Source: Alloyangia pacifica (GTDB lineage: Bacteria > Pseudomonadota > Alphaproteobacteria > Rhodobacterales > Rhodobacteraceae). From it: 64,000 nt of DNA. Under the pieces are notes generated by a model that saw only the letters and a list, made by a program, of their open reading frames with translations, did not search any database and was not told where the DNA came from. Both the position numbers and the translations under genes were made by a program. Position 1 is the stretch's first letter. The number at the start of each line of letters is the position of its first letter. Below are positions 26,702-36,064 of the stretch, piece after piece. The stretch covers positions 354,093 to 418,092 of the forward strand of contig NZ_JAIVKX010000004.1 in NCBI RefSeq assembly GCF_020524285.1, read 5' to 3'.

Positions 26702-27658
26702 TCAGCTCAGCGGGTGGAAGCAGGCGACCTGCGTCTTTCCGCCCGCAGTCTCCAGTTTCGGCACCTCGGCCCGGCAGCGGTCCGTCGCACGCGGGCAGCG
26801 CGCGGCAAAGGCGCAGCCCGGTGGCGGGTTCAGCGGGTCGGGCAGTTCGGTCCCCTTCTGCTCGGGCGCGGTCAGCGGGCGCCCCACGACGGGCGCGCTG
26901 TCGGCGAGCAGCTTGGTATAGGGATGGCGCGGCGCGCGGAACACTTCCTCGGCCGGGCCCAGCTCGACCACCGAGCCGAAGTAGAGCACCGCGATGCGGT
27001 CGCTGACCGCCTCGACCACCGCCAGATCGTGCGAGATGAAGAGATAGGTCAGCCCGAACTCGGCCTTGAGATCGGCCAGCAGATTCAGCACCTGCGCCTG
27101 CACCGAGACATCCAGCGCCGAGACCGGCTCGTCGAGGATCAGGATGCTGGCCTGCGCCGCCAGCGCCCGCGCAATGCCGATGCGCTGCGCCTGCCCGCCG
27201 GAGAACTCGTGCGGGTAGCGTTCGAGGAACTCCTCGCGCAGGTTCACGCTGGCGAAGATCTCGGAAATCCGCCGGTCGCGCTCGGCCTTGCCCATGCCGT
27301 GCAGGCGCTTGAGCGGGGCCTCCATGATCTGCCGGATGGTCTTGCGCGGGTTGAGCGAGGAGATCGGGTCCTGAAAGACGTACTGGATGCGCTTGCCGAA
27401 GATGGCCGGATCGGCGTTGTCCAGCGCCGCGCCGTCGATCTCGATGCTGCCCGTGGTGGGCGCGATCAGCCCCACCAGAAGGCGGGCCAGCGTGGACTTG
27501 CCGCAGCCGCTCTCGCCGACGATGCCCAGCGTTTCGCCCTGCGGCACGGCGAGGGTGATCGGATGCACCGCGTGCACATGGCCCACCGGGCCGCCGAACA
27601 GGCGCCGCCCCACGGCGAAGGATTTCGACAGGTCTGTCAGCTTCAGCGCGATGCTCAT
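26702..27658 (-). CDS. Peptide-type ABC transporter ATP-binding protein (DppF-like)
   Basis: ATG 27658 overlaps the stop of the preceding gene (ATGA) and gives 318 residues. Walker A is GESGCGKSTLARLLVG, the signature is [15 protein letters not shown] and Walker B is ILILDEPVSALD. The C-terminal oligopeptide-ABC extension (PPPGCAFAARCPRATDRC) has the four-cysteine pattern of the family. It is the second ATPase of this transporter. Confidence 0.92.
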   Translation of the reverse strand: MSIALKLTDLSKSFAVGRRLFGGPVGHVHAVHPITLAVPQGETLGIVGESGCGKSTLARLLVGLIAPTTGSIEIDGAALDNADPAIFGKRIQYVFQDPISSLNPRKTIRQIMEAPLKRLHGMGKAERDRRISEIFASVNLREEFLERYPHEFSGGQAQRIGIARALAAQASILILDEPVSALDVSVQAQVLNLLADLKAEFGLTYLFISHDLAVVEAVSDRIAVLYFGSVVELGPAEEVFRAPRHPYTKLLADSAPVVGRPLTAPEQKGTELPDPLNPPPGCAFAARCPRATDRCRAEVPKLETAGGKTQVACFHPLS

Positions 27659-29538
27659 TCGGCGGCCTCCTGCAGCGGCGCTTCGGGATGGATGCAGCGC
27701 ACGGCGCGCGGCCCGGCGCGGTGCAGGTCGATCTCGCCCGCCAGGCAGTCGGGCTGCGCGCGGGTGCAGCGCTCGGCAAAGGCGCATCCCTGCGGCAGCC
27801 GGTCGACCACCGGAGGCAGCCCGGGGATCGCCTCGAGCCGCCGCTTGCCGGTGCCGAGCTCGGGCACGCAGGCCATCAGCCGCGCGGTATAGGGATGCAG
27901 CGGCGTGTCGAGGATCGCCTTGGTCGGACCCTCCTCGACGATGCGCCCGGCGTACATCACCGCCACCCGGTCGCAGAGCTGCGCCACCACGCCGAAGTCA
28001 TGGGTGATGAAGACGATGGCCAGCCCGCGCTCACGTCGCAGGTCGTCGAGCAGCGCGAGGATCTGCGCCTGCACCGTCACGTCGAGCGCGGTGGTCGGCT
28101 CGTCGGCAATGATCACGTCGGGCTCATTGGCCAGCGCCATGGCGATGCCGATGCGCTGGCGCATGCCGCCCGAGAGCTCGTGCGGGTAATCACTGAGCCG
28201 CTTCTCGGGGTTCGGGATACGCACCGACTTCAGCAGCTCCAGCGCCCGGTCGTGGCCGTCCTTGCGCCCAATCGGGCGGTGCGCGCGGATCGCCTCGATG
28301 AGCTGGTCGCCGACCCGGTAGAGCGGGTGCAGCGTCGCCAGCGGGTCCTGGAAGATATAGGCCACATTGCGCCCGCGCATGTCGCGCAGACGGCCGTAGG
28401 GCGCGCCGATCAGGTCCTCGCCCTCGTAGCGCACCGCGCCGCCGGTGATCACCCCGGGCGGCGAGGCCACCAGTCCCATGACGCTGAGCGCGGTGACCGA
28501 CTTGCCCGAGCCGCTCTCGCCGATGAGCCCGAGGCATTCGCCGGGCTTTACGTACAGCGACACGCCGCCCACCGCGCGGTAGACTCGGTCCTTGACGTGG
28601 AACTGGGTCTGCAGCTCCTGCACCTCGAGCAGCCCCTGCCCCGCGCTTTCCGGCACCGGGCCTTTGCGGTCCACCCGGGTCGCCGCCATGGGCCGCGACA
28701 GCGCGCCGGACTTCAACCGCGGGTCGAGCGCATCGCGCACCCCGTCGCCGAGCAGGTTGATCGACATGACGATGATCAGGATCATCAGCCCCGGCACCAC
28801 CGAGGTGTGCGGGTTGGTGATCAGCGCCGAGCGCGCCTCGCCCAGCATCGAGCCCAGATCCGCCTGCGGCGGCTGCGAGCCGAGGCCGAGGAAGCTGAGC
28901 CCCGCCGTCTCGAGGATCATCCAGCCGATCGTCGTCGACATGGCGATGACGATCACCGGGATCACATTGGGCAGGATCTCCGACAGGATGATGCGGGTGT
29001 TCGACAGGCCCGAGAGACGCGCCGCATCGACGAACTCACGGTGCGCAAGACCGACGGTGATGCCGCGGATGTTGCGCGCGAAGAAGGGCACGTTGACCGC
29101 CGCCACGGCGATCAGCGCATTGAGCAGCCCCGGCCCCAGCGCCGCGACGATGGCCAGCGCCAGCAGGATGTAGGGAAAGGCCATGAGCATATCGACGCCG
29201 CGCATGATCAGGTTGTCGGTGCGGCCGCCGTAGAACCCCGAGATGATGCCGACCGCCGCGCCGATGGTGGCCGCCGCAATGGCCGCGGCAAAGCCCACCG
29301 CCAGCGACAGCCGCGTGCCCCAGAGCAGCCGCGACAGCAGATCTCGGCCAAGGTGATCGGTGCCCAGCAAAGCGCCCTCGGAAAACGGCGGCTGGAAGCG
29401 CGCGCCGGTGTTGGTGACATCGGGATCGGCCAGCGGCAGCAGCGGGGTGAGCAGCGCAAGCAGCACCACGAGGACCATGACGATGCCCCCGGCCAGCGCC
29501 AGACGGTTGCGGGCGAGGAGTTTGAGAAAGCCGCTCAT
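27655..29538 (-). CDS. Fused DppC-type permease and DppD-type ATPase
   Basis: ATG 29538 ([18 protein letters not shown]) gives 627 residues. The upstream 51 codons overlap the previous gene and are rejected. Residues 1-285 are a DppC-like permease ([43 protein letters not shown]). After a linker of about 35 residues the ATPase begins, with [43 protein letters not shown] and the cysteine-containing oligopeptide tail. No stop or frameshift separates the halves, so it is a true fusion that links one permease and one ATPase in a single chain. Confidence 0.92.
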   Translation of the reverse strand: MSGFLKLLARNRLALAGGIVMVLVVLLALLTPLLPLADPDVTNTGARFQPPFSEGALLGTDHLGRDLLSRLLWGTRLSLAVGFAAAIAAATIGAAVGIISGFYGGRTDNLIMRGVDMLMAFPYILLALAIVAALGPGLLNALIAVAAVNVPFFARNIRGITVGLAHREFVDAARLSGLSNTRIILSEILPNVIPVIVIAMSTTIGWMILETAGLSFLGLGSQPPQADLGSMLGEARSALITNPHTSVVPGLMILIIVMSINLLGDGVRDALDPRLKSGALSRPMAATRVDRKGPVPESAGQGLLEVQELQTQFHVKDRVYRAVGGVSLYVKPGECLGLIGESGSGKSVTALSVMGLVASPPGVITGGAVRYEGEDLIGAPYGRLRDMRGRNVAYIFQDPLATLHPLYRVGDQLIEAIRAHRPIGRKDGHDRALELLKSVRIPNPEKRLSDYPHELSGGMRQRIGIAMALANEPDVIIADEPTTALDVTVQAQILALLDDLRRERGLAIVFITHDFGVVAQLCDRVAVMYAGRIVEEGPTKAILDTPLHPYTARLMACVPELGTGKRRLEAIPGLPPVVDRLPQGCAFAERCTRAQPDCLAGEIDLHRAGPRAVRCIHPEAPLQEAAE

Positions 29539-30482
29539 GTCTTGATCCTCGGGTCGAGCAGGCTCTGCGCCACGTCCACGGCGATGTTGAACAGCACGTA
29601 GCAGGCCGCCACCAACACCACCCCGCCCTGCACCAGCAGGATGTCGCGCTTGAGGATCGCGTCGACCAGCATCCGCCCGACCCCGGGCCATTGGAAGACG
29701 ATCTCGATGTAGACCGCGCCCGACAGCACGAAGCCCGCCTGAATGCCCAGCACCGGGATGATCGAGACCATGGCCGCCTTCAGCGCGTGGCGCCAGATCA
29801 CCCCGCGCTCATGCACCCCCTTGGCCCGCGCGGTGCGGATGAAATCCTGCCGCAGCACCTCGAGCATGGCCGAGCGCGACAGCCGCGCGATCACCCCGGT
29901 CGCCACCACGGCGAGGGCAATGGCGGGCAGCGTCAGGTGGCGGATCAGCGCCCAGAGGTCGCGATCGCCGTAGATCGGCCACATGCCCGAGACCGGGAAC
30001 CACTTCAGCTTCACCGCGAAGATCAGGATCATCATCATGCCAAGGAAGAACGACGGGATGGAAATCCCCAGCAGCACCGCGAAGGTGATGCCCTTGTCGC
30101 CCCAGCCATACTGGTTCGCCGCCGAGATCACCCCCGCCACGATACCGAAGATGGAGCAGAGCACGAAGGCCGTGCCCGCCAGCACCAGCGTCGCCCCGAA
30201 GCGCTCCACCACCTCGTCGAGCACCGGCCGGTTGAGCGAGAAGGAGGTGCCGAAATCGCCGCCCATCATATTGCCGAGCCAGATGAAATACTGCTGCACC
30301 AGCGGCTTATCGAGGCCAAGGTCGCGGTTCAGCTTCTCGACGTTCTCCGGCGTCGCATAGGACCCTAGGATCGCCGTCGCCGGATCGCCGGGGATCAGCG
30401 CCATGATCGCGAAGACGATCACGGTGATCCCCAGCAGCACCGGGATGGCCGAGAGCAGTCGCTTGAGGATGTAACCCGTCAT
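29535..30482 (-). CDS. Peptide-type ABC transporter permease (DppB-like)
   Basis: The 315-aa product begins with MTGYILKRLLSAIPVLLGIT and the hydrophobic VIVFAIMALIPGDPA. The N-terminal loop is LGLDKPLVQQYFIWLGNMMGGDFGTSF. The EAA loop is FIRTARAKGVHERGVIWRHAL. The stop overlaps the start of the fusion gene (ATGA), so the two are translationally coupled. Confidence 0.92.
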   Translation of the reverse strand: MTGYILKRLLSAIPVLLGITVIVFAIMALIPGDPATAILGSYATPENVEKLNRDLGLDKPLVQQYFIWLGNMMGGDFGTSFSLNRPVLDEVVERFGATLVLAGTAFVLCSIFGIVAGVISAANQYGWGDKGITFAVLLGISIPSFFLGMMMILIFAVKLKWFPVSGMWPIYGDRDLWALIRHLTLPAIALAVVATGVIARLSRSAMLEVLRQDFIRTARAKGVHERGVIWRHALKAAMVSIIPVLGIQAGFVLSGAVYIEIVFQWPGVGRMLVDAILKRDILLVQGGVVLVAACYVLFNIAVDVAQSLLDPRIKT

Positions 30483-30524
30483 GGCAGCTCCATCTGCGGC
30501 GGACGCCCTGCGCCCTTCGTCTTT

Positions 30525-30604
30525 CGGAAATTACTCTGGCACGTCGCGACCCCGAGCGGCCGCGCGGAAACTACTCTGGCGCGTCGCGGCCCCGTGGGGC
30601 CGCG
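30525..30604. repeat. Tandem imperfect 40-bp duplication
   Basis: Two adjoining copies (30525-30564 and 30565-30604) share CGGAAA(T/C)TACTCTGGC(A/G)CGTCGCG. They differ at only a few positions, mostly toward the end. The duplication lies in the gap between the binding-protein gene and the permease gene. Confidence 0.65.
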
Positions 30605-30606
30605 AC
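30583..30606 (-). terminator. Intercistronic hairpin after the second binding-protein gene
   Basis: GTCGCGGCCCC at 30583-30593 is fully complementary to GGGGCCGCGAC at 30596-30606, a very tight GC stem without a T-run. It sits 30 bp after the binding-protein stop. It resembles the hairpin at the same place in the other ABC operon and probably sets the ratio of binding protein to membrane proteins. Confidence 0.5.
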
Positions 30607-30635
30607 GGGGGCTGCGCCCCTCTCTCAACGGTGGA

Positions 30636-32213
30636 TCAGTTCTTCACCACGTCATCCAGCAGCAGGAAGAAGGACGGCTGCAGCGTGAAGTTCTCGACCC
30701 GCTCCGAGGTCACAGCGTTCTGTTTCCAGTTCGCCACGAAGACCCAGGGGGCGTCCTCCTGCACGATGGTCTGCATCTGCTTGTAGAGCTCGGCGCGTTC
30801 GTCCTGATCCGTGGCGACACGGGCGGCTTCCAGCAGCTCGTCGACCTCGGGGTTGGAATAGTAGCCCGAGTTGAACCCGCCCTTGTCCGGCCAGGCATCG
30901 CTGCGCAGCGCGAGGAAGGGCAGCGTGTCGGGATCGTTGGTCATCCAGGCCATCTCGGCCATGTCGGCCTTGCCCTCGAGCCCGGGGTTCACCTCGCCGA
31001 GGAAGGTGTTCCACTCGTAGGTCTCGATCTTGGTGTCGAAGCCCACGGCATTGAGGTCGGCCTGAATGGCGGTGCCCATGGCGATGGGATCGAGCATGCC
31101 CGAGCCGCCCTCGGTGACGTAGAAGGTCAGCTCCGCACCCTCGGCCCCGGCCTCGGCGAGCAGTTCCTTGGCCTTCTCGGGGTCGTAGGGATAGGGCTCG
31201 AGATCGTCGTTATAGGCCCAGGCAAAGGCCGGCGGCGTCGGCCCGGCGGCGACCTCGGCGGTCCCCTCCAGCACGTCGTTCACCAATGCCTCTTTGTTGA
31301 TCGCGTAGTTCGCCGCCTGCCGCACCAGCTTGTCGGCGAAGGGGCCTTCCTTGGCGTTGAGGATCAGGAACCAGACGTGCGGGCCGGCCTGTTCGTGCAG
31401 CGTGTAGGCCTCGCCCTGGAACTCGCTGAGCGCCACGGGCGGCACCTCGACCATCAGGTCGATCCCGCCGGCCAGCATCTCGGCGGTGCGGGTGTTGGCG
31501 TCGGTGATCGGGCGGAACACCACTGCCTGCAGTTCGGGCGCGCCGTCCCAGTAATCGGGGTTGGCCTCGATCACCACCGCCTCGTTCGAGCGCCACTCGG
31601 CAAACTTGAACGGCCCTGTGCCCGAAGGATTGCGGCCAAAATCCGCGCCGTATTGCTCGACCGCGGCGGGCGAGACCAGCAGGCCGGTCGGATAGGCGAG
31701 GTTCGACAGGAAGGGCGCGTAAGGTTCCGAGAGGGTAAACTTGACGGTCAGATCATCCACGGCCTCGACGCTCTCCACCGAGGAGAAGAAGAAGGCCAGC
31801 GGGAAGGGGCCGGTGTCGTGAAACGGGTGGCTCTCGTCCAGCATGCGGTCGAAGTTGAACTTCACCGCCTCGGCGTTGAACGGCGTGCCATCATGGAAGC
31901 TGACGCCCTCGCGCAGGGTGAAGGTATACTCCGTGCCGTCCTCGGAGATGGTCCAGTCGGTGGCCAGCGCCGGCTCGACCTCCAGCGTGCCGTCCTTGTA
32001 GCGCACGAGGCCGTCGTAGACGTTCATCAAAATGCGGAAGTCGTTCACCGCGGTCACGGCGGCGGGGTCGAGCGACTTCGGCTCGGCGATCTGCCCGACG
32101 ATGAGAACCCCCGGCGGCGTTTGCGCCTGCGCGCCCGTCAGCGTGCCGAAAGTCAGGGTGAGGGCCGTGCCCGCGGCCAGCAGGCCCCGGCGGGTGAAGG
32201 ACGTGATGGACAT
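30636..32213 (-). CDS. Peptide-type ABC transporter substrate-binding protein
   Basis: The 525-aa product belongs to the family 5 solute-binding proteins (VEPALATDWTISEDGTEYTF; LREGVSFHDGTPFNAEAVKFNFDRML). The signal peptide has a twin-arginine-like start (SFTRRGLLAAGTAL) before a hydrophobic stretch and AQAQ, so Tat export is possible but Sec export cannot be excluded. It is the first gene of the operon. Its promoter region carries the palindromic operator at 32245. The ligand is unknown; peptides or glutathione-like compounds are candidates. Confidence 0.92.
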   Translation of the reverse strand: MSITSFTRRGLLAAGTALTLTFGTLTGAQAQTPPGVLIVGQIAEPKSLDPAAVTAVNDFRILMNVYDGLVRYKDGTLEVEPALATDWTISEDGTEYTFTLREGVSFHDGTPFNAEAVKFNFDRMLDESHPFHDTGPFPLAFFFSSVESVEAVDDLTVKFTLSEPYAPFLSNLAYPTGLLVSPAAVEQYGADFGRNPSGTGPFKFAEWRSNEAVVIEANPDYWDGAPELQAVVFRPITDANTRTAEMLAGGIDLMVEVPPVALSEFQGEAYTLHEQAGPHVWFLILNAKEGPFADKLVRQAANYAINKEALVNDVLEGTAEVAAGPTPPAFAWAYNDDLEPYPYDPEKAKELLAEAGAEGAELTFYVTEGGSGMLDPIAMGTAIQADLNAVGFDTKIETYEWNTFLGEVNPGLEGKADMAEMAWMTNDPDTLPFLALRSDAWPDKGGFNSGYYSNPEVDELLEAARVATDQDERAELYKQMQTIVQEDAPWVFVANWKQNAVTSERVENFTLQPSFFLLLDDVVKN

Positions 32214-32244
32214 TTCGTGACCTCCCAGATGGTCAGGATGAATT

Positions 32245-32289
32245 ATTTATCATGATAAATTGCATGAGGCCAAATTTTCATGATAAATT
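32245..32289. promoter_or_regulatory. Operator pair in the SBP/DUF1028 divergent promoter
   Basis: ATTTATCATGATAAAT (32245-32260) is a perfect 16-bp palindrome. A second, less symmetric copy, AATTTTCATGATAAATT, is at 32273-32289, so the CATG centres are 28 bp apart. The same motif occurs at 33859-33874 upstream of the GntR gene. The arrangement suggests cooperative repression of both divergent genes by that regulator. Confidence 0.7.
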
Positions 32290-32316
32290 CAACCCTGCAG
32301 CAGACAGGGACCGCGA

Positions 32317-33000
32317 ATGACCATTTCCATCCTCGCCTACGACGAAAAATCGGGCAGCTACGGCGGCGCGGCCACGACCGGCAGCCTCTGCGTCGGCGGC
32401 TGGGTGCTGCGCGGTGATGCCGAGGCCGGGTTGAGCGCCTCGCAGGGCTCCCTGCCCTCGACCATGTGGGGCACCGCGGTGCTCGATCTGATGCGGCAGG
32501 GGCTCTCTGCCGACGCGGCCGTCGCGCAGGTCGTCGCGCCCGACACCGGCAAGTCGCAGCGCCAGCTCTCGGCGCTCGATCCGCAGGGGCGCACGGCGAA
32601 CCACACCGGGACCGAGAGCATTCCCACCGCCGGGGTCCGGCAGGCGGGCAACGTGATTGTCTCGGGCAACCTGCTGTCGTCGGAGGCGGTGCTCGATGCC
32701 TGCCTCGACGGGTTCCTCGCCTCCACCGCGCCGTTCGATCAGCGTCTGCTGGACGCGCTCGACCGCGCCGCGGCCACGGGCGGCGACAGCCGGGGGCTGC
32801 TCTCGGCCGCGCTGCTTGTGGTGAGCCGTCATGCCGCGCCGCTGACCCTGCGCATCGATCATTCGGAAACGCCGCTGCGCGACCTGCGGACGCTGCATGG
32901 CCATGCCACCGCCGGCGCCTATGCCGACTGGGCCGCGACGGTGCCGACACTGGACGCGCCCTTCCTTGGCGAGCCCTTCCCCAAGATCGTCAGCCAATAG
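32317..33000 (+). CDS. DUF1028 family protein (Ntn-hydrolase-like)
   Basis: The 227-aa product matches DUF1028 in its opening (MTISILAYDEKSGSYGGAATT), in [20 protein letters not shown], and in SGNLLSSEAVLDACLDGF. Members are thought to adopt the N-terminal-nucleophile hydrolase fold and often lie near peptide transporters, which fits here. The gene is transcribed divergently from the ABC operon with shared operators. It may process an imported peptide or amide. Confidence 0.88.
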   Translation: MTISILAYDEKSGSYGGAATTGSLCVGGWVLRGDAEAGLSASQGSLPSTMWGTAVLDLMRQGLSADAAVAQVVAPDTGKSQRQLSALDPQGRTANHTGTESIPTAGVRQAGNVIVSGNLLSSEAVLDACLDGFLASTAPFDQRLLDALDRAAATGGDSRGLLSAALLVVSRHAAPLTLRIDHSETPLRDLRTLHGHATAGAYADWAATVPTLDAPFLGEPFPKIVSQ

Positions 33001-33033
33001 GCCAGCCGGGCTTCGGGCTGTTCGGACGCTGGG

Positions 33034-33792
33034 CTACTCGGCGATGAAGCGCTTCATCACCACGGCCTCCTGATCCTCCATCATCCGCCGCGCCATCTGC
33101 ATGTGATCGCGCATGATCTCGCGCGCCGCTTCGGCCTGCCCGTCCCGCAGCGCCGCGATGAGCTGCATCTGATGGTCGCGCCCGCGCCGCCACAGCTCCT
33201 CGTTGGGCTGGGCGTAGAGCTTCTTGTAGACGGTGAGGTCGGTGAGGATCCGAGCCATGAAACCGATGAAGAAGCTCAGCAGCGCATTGTCGGAGAACTC
33301 GGCGAGGCAGGCATGGAAGCGCAGCGAGGCAACGTGCTGCGCGCGCTCCTCCTCGGCATCGGCGGCGGGGTGCGCGTAGTCGGCCATGATCGCCTCGAGC
33401 TGCGCCAGCTGTGCGGCGTCGAGCCGACCGGCGAGCGTGGCGGCGACCTCGGGCTCAAGCGCCACGCGGAGCTGATAGATGTCGTCGATCGAGACGTTGC
33501 GAAAGTAGAAGTAGTTGGCCAGCAGGGCGCGCGCGCGGTCGGTGCTGACCTCGCCGACGAAGCTGCCACCGCCGGGACCGGTCTTGGTGACCACCAGCCC
33601 CTGCGCCTGCAGCAGCCGCATGGCCTCGCGGATGGTGCCCTTCGACATGCCGAAATGCGCGATCATCTCGGCCTCGCCGGGCAGCCGGTCGCCGGGCGTC
33701 AGCCCCTTTTCGACCACCCAGTCCTTGATGGCCTCGGCCACCCGCACCGGGCGGGAGCGGCGGGGGATCCCGCCTTGTTCTGCGTCGCTCAT
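33034..33792 (-). CDS. GntR-family transcriptional regulator (FadR-like, FCD subfamily)
   Basis: The 252-aa product has the winged helix LTPGDRLPGEAEMIAHFGMSKGTIREAMRLLQAQGLVVTKTGPGGG. The FCD domain includes DIYQLRVALEPEVAATLAG, SLRFHACLAEFSDN and AAREIMRDHMQMARRMM. An operator-like sequence lies upstream at 33859, and two more in the ABC/DUF1028 promoter. It therefore most likely regulates itself and that transporter. Confidence 0.9.
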   Translation of the reverse strand: MSDAEQGGIPRRSRPVRVAEAIKDWVVEKGLTPGDRLPGEAEMIAHFGMSKGTIREAMRLLQAQGLVVTKTGPGGGSFVGEVSTDRARALLANYFYFRNVSIDDIYQLRVALEPEVAATLAGRLDAAQLAQLEAIMADYAHPAADAEEERAQHVASLRFHACLAEFSDNALLSFFIGFMARILTDLTVYKKLYAQPNEELWRRGRDHQMQLIAALRDGQAEAAREIMRDHMQMARRMMEDQEAVVMKRFIAE

Positions 33793-33858
33793 GGCCCCGT
33801 CTTTCGCGAAAGGCGCCCAGATTTCTTAGTGATGCCTGGCGGGCGCGTCCTCTCCGCC

Positions 33859-33874
33859 ATTTATCATGAGAAAT
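33859..33874. promoter_or_regulatory. Operator copy upstream of the GntR gene
   Basis: ATTTATCATGAGAAAT differs by one base from the perfect palindrome at 32245. It is 66 bp upstream of the GntR start codon, consistent with autoregulation. Confidence 0.65.
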
Positions 33875-33963
33875 TCGGAGACGACAACGGGCCACGCCGA
33901 GATCGCGCGTGGCACCGCTGACCGAACAGGCGCCCTGCCCTCGTGGCAAGACGCCGGATCGGC

Positions 33964-34677
33964 TCAGCGCTTGCGGAAGGTCAGGTAGTGCGGCGTGCGG
34001 CCTTCGCGCAGCGCCTTCTGCTCGTAGCGGGTCGAGATCCAGTCGCCCCAGGGCGCGCGCCAATCGGCCGGCCCCTCGGCCAGCCATTCAAAGCCCGCCT
34101 TCGGCACTTCCTCGAGGGTCTGGCGCACGTAGTCGGGAATGTCGGTCGCCACGCGGAACTCGGCACCCGGCTTCAGGGCGCGCGCCAGCGGCTCGAGGTG
34201 TTCCTGCGTCACGAAACGCCGGCGGTGGTGGCGCTTTTTCGGCCAGGGATCGGGATAGAGCAGGAACGCCTTGTCGATGCTCTCGTCGGGCAGCACATCG
34301 AACATGTTGCGCGCGTCGCCGGGATAGACCCGCAGGTTCTCGACGCCCGCGGCGCGGATCTTGCCGAGCAGCATGGCGACGCCGTTGATGTAGGGCTCGC
34401 AGCCGATGATCCCCATGTCCGGATGCGTCGCGGCCTGGTGCACCAGGTGCTCTCCGCCGCCGAAGCCGACCTCGATCCAGACCGGCTTGCCGCCGAACAT
34501 CGCCCGGAGGTCGAGGTTCTCGCGCTCGGGGTTCACCTCCCAGTCGACCGCGCCCGGCGACAGCTTCGCCAGGTCCTCTTCGAGGTAGGTCTCCTGGCTC
34601 GGGCGCAGGGACTTGCCCTTCACGCGGCCGTAGAAATTGCGCCAGGGGGCGCCGGGATGCTTGTTCGAGCTGGTCAT
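33964..34677 (-). CDS. trmB: tRNA (guanine-N7-)-methyltransferase TrmB
   Basis: ATG 34677 (MTSSNKHPGAPWRNFYGR) gives 237 residues, the normal TrmB size. The open frame further upstream is rejected. Motifs include the SAM-binding VWIEVGFGGGEHL, the NIR-type motif DKAFLLYPDPWPKKRHHRRR, and HYLTFRKR at the C-terminus. It forms m7G46 in the variable loop of tRNAs. Confidence 0.95.
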   Translation of the reverse strand: MTSSNKHPGAPWRNFYGRVKGKSLRPSQETYLEEDLAKLSPGAVDWEVNPERENLDLRAMFGGKPVWIEVGFGGGEHLVHQAATHPDMGIIGCEPYINGVAMLLGKIRAAGVENLRVYPGDARNMFDVLPDESIDKAFLLYPDPWPKKRHHRRRFVTQEHLEPLARALKPGAEFRVATDIPDYVRQTLEEVPKAGFEWLAEGPADWRAPWGDWISTRYEQKALREGRTPHYLTFRKR

Positions 34678-34700
34678 GCGCCGCGATTTAGCGGCGAAGC

Positions 34701-34755
34701 GGGCGCGGAGCAATCCTCTCCGCGCCCTTTTGTGCAGGGTCCGGCCGGACCCTGC
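34701..34755. terminator. Two adjacent hairpins between aldo/keto reductase and trmB
   Basis: GGGCGCGGAG (34701-34710) pairs with CTCCGCGCCC (34718-34727), followed by TTTT on the plus strand. Next, GCAGGGTCCGGCCGGACCCTGC (34734-34755) is a perfect palindrome, 22 bp in total, lying directly after the aldo/keto reductase stop. The palindrome can act in the minus direction to end that transcript. Confidence 0.5.
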
Positions 34756-34759
34756 TGCG

Positions 34760-35800
34760 TCAGTAGGGCAACGGATGCGCCTTGTGGGTCGCGTCAATGC
34801 GCTCCAGCAGCTCGTCAGGCAGCGTGACATCCGCCGCGCCGAGCAGCTGCTCGAGCTGGCCAACGGTGGTCGCGCCGAAGATCGACGAGGCCACGAAGGG
34901 CCGACGCGCCGACCAGGCCAGCGCCATTTGCGCCGGCTCCAGCCCGAACTCCTTGGCCAGATCGATGTAGGCCGCGACCGCCGGGAACACACGGTCGGTC
35001 TTGCGCCCGCCGAGATCGCCGTTGATCGCCATGCGCGAGCCCTCGGGCACGGCGCCATCCTGATACTTGCCGGTCAGCAGACCGGCGCCCAGCGGCGAAT
35101 AGGGCAGCAGGCCGACGTCCTCGTTGACCATCAGCTCACCGAGGTCGGTGTCGGCCATGCGGTAGAGCAGCGAGTATTCGTTCTGCACCGAGGCGACGCG
35201 CGGGCCACCCACCTCGTTTGCCATGCGCAGCCATTCCGCGGTGCCCCAGGCGCTGTCGTTGGACAGGCCGAAGGCGCGGATGGTGCCGCGCTCGACCTCG
35301 CGCTGCAACGCGCCGAGTGCGTCGGCCATGTGCTGGCGGGTCGCCTCGCGGTCCTGTTTCCACGGCGCGAAGGTCCAGTTCTGGCGGAACGCATAGCTGC
35401 CGCGGTTCGGCCAGTGGAACTGGTAGAGGTCGATGTAGTCGGTCTTCAGCCGTTTCAGCGAGGCTTCGACCGCCACCGGGATCGTCTCGGAGCTGATCGG
35501 GGCCTCGTCCCGCACCAGCTTCGACGGGCCGGTGTGCTTGCTGGCGAGGATCCACTCGCTGCGGCGGCCGCTCTTCTCGAACCAGTCGCCGAGAATGCTC
35601 TCGGTTCGCCCCACGGTTTCGGCCTTCACCGGGTTCACCGGGTACATCTCTGCGGTGTCCATGAAGTTGATGCCGGCATCGAGCGCGCGCTCGATCTGCG
35701 CAAAGGCGTCCTCGGGCGGCGTCTGGTTGCCGTATGTCATGGTTCCGAGGCAGAGCTCGGTCACCGACATGCCTGTGCGGCCCAGCGGATTCTTTTTCAT
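34760..35800 (-). CDS. Aldo/keto reductase (Tas/YghZ-like)
   Basis: I start at ATG 35800 with AGGAGACAAAAG upstream, giving 346 residues (MKKNPLGRTGMSVTELCLGTM). The tetrad is recognisable: Asp and Tyr in NFMDTAEMYPVNP, Lys in WILASKHTG, His in YQFHWPN. The Tas-like insertion (PVKAETVGRTESILGDWF) is present. It is an NADPH-dependent oxidoreductase of unknown natural substrate. The long open frame upstream of 35800 is on the antisense strand of metG and is not coding. Confidence 0.92.
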   Translation of the reverse strand: MKKNPLGRTGMSVTELCLGTMTYGNQTPPEDAFAQIERALDAGINFMDTAEMYPVNPVKAETVGRTESILGDWFEKSGRRSEWILASKHTGPSKLVRDEAPISSETIPVAVEASLKRLKTDYIDLYQFHWPNRGSYAFRQNWTFAPWKQDREATRQHMADALGALQREVERGTIRAFGLSNDSAWGTAEWLRMANEVGGPRVASVQNEYSLLYRMADTDLGELMVNEDVGLLPYSPLGAGLLTGKYQDGAVPEGSRMAINGDLGGRKTDRVFPAVAAYIDLAKEFGLEPAQMALAWSARRPFVASSIFGATTVGQLEQLLGAADVTLPDELLERIDATHKAHPLPY

Positions 35801-36064
35801 CTTTTGTCTCCTGTTAGCGCTCGGCGCGACACTAGTGCCTCGATCCGCGAAGCCAAGACCCCGAGGCGCACAGTGACTCCGCGGCAGGGCACCTTGCCTA
35901 TCCGGCGGGCACTGGCGGCAGGCGCAGGGGTTCAGAACCGCCGCCGCACCAAGGCCACCCTGCGTACACCCCGGGCTCGGCAAGCCCTCCGCGCCGCTGC
36001 ACTGGCAAGCCCGGACAACATCCGCTAAGAGCGCGACAACTCCAGATTCATTCGCGGGACGAAC

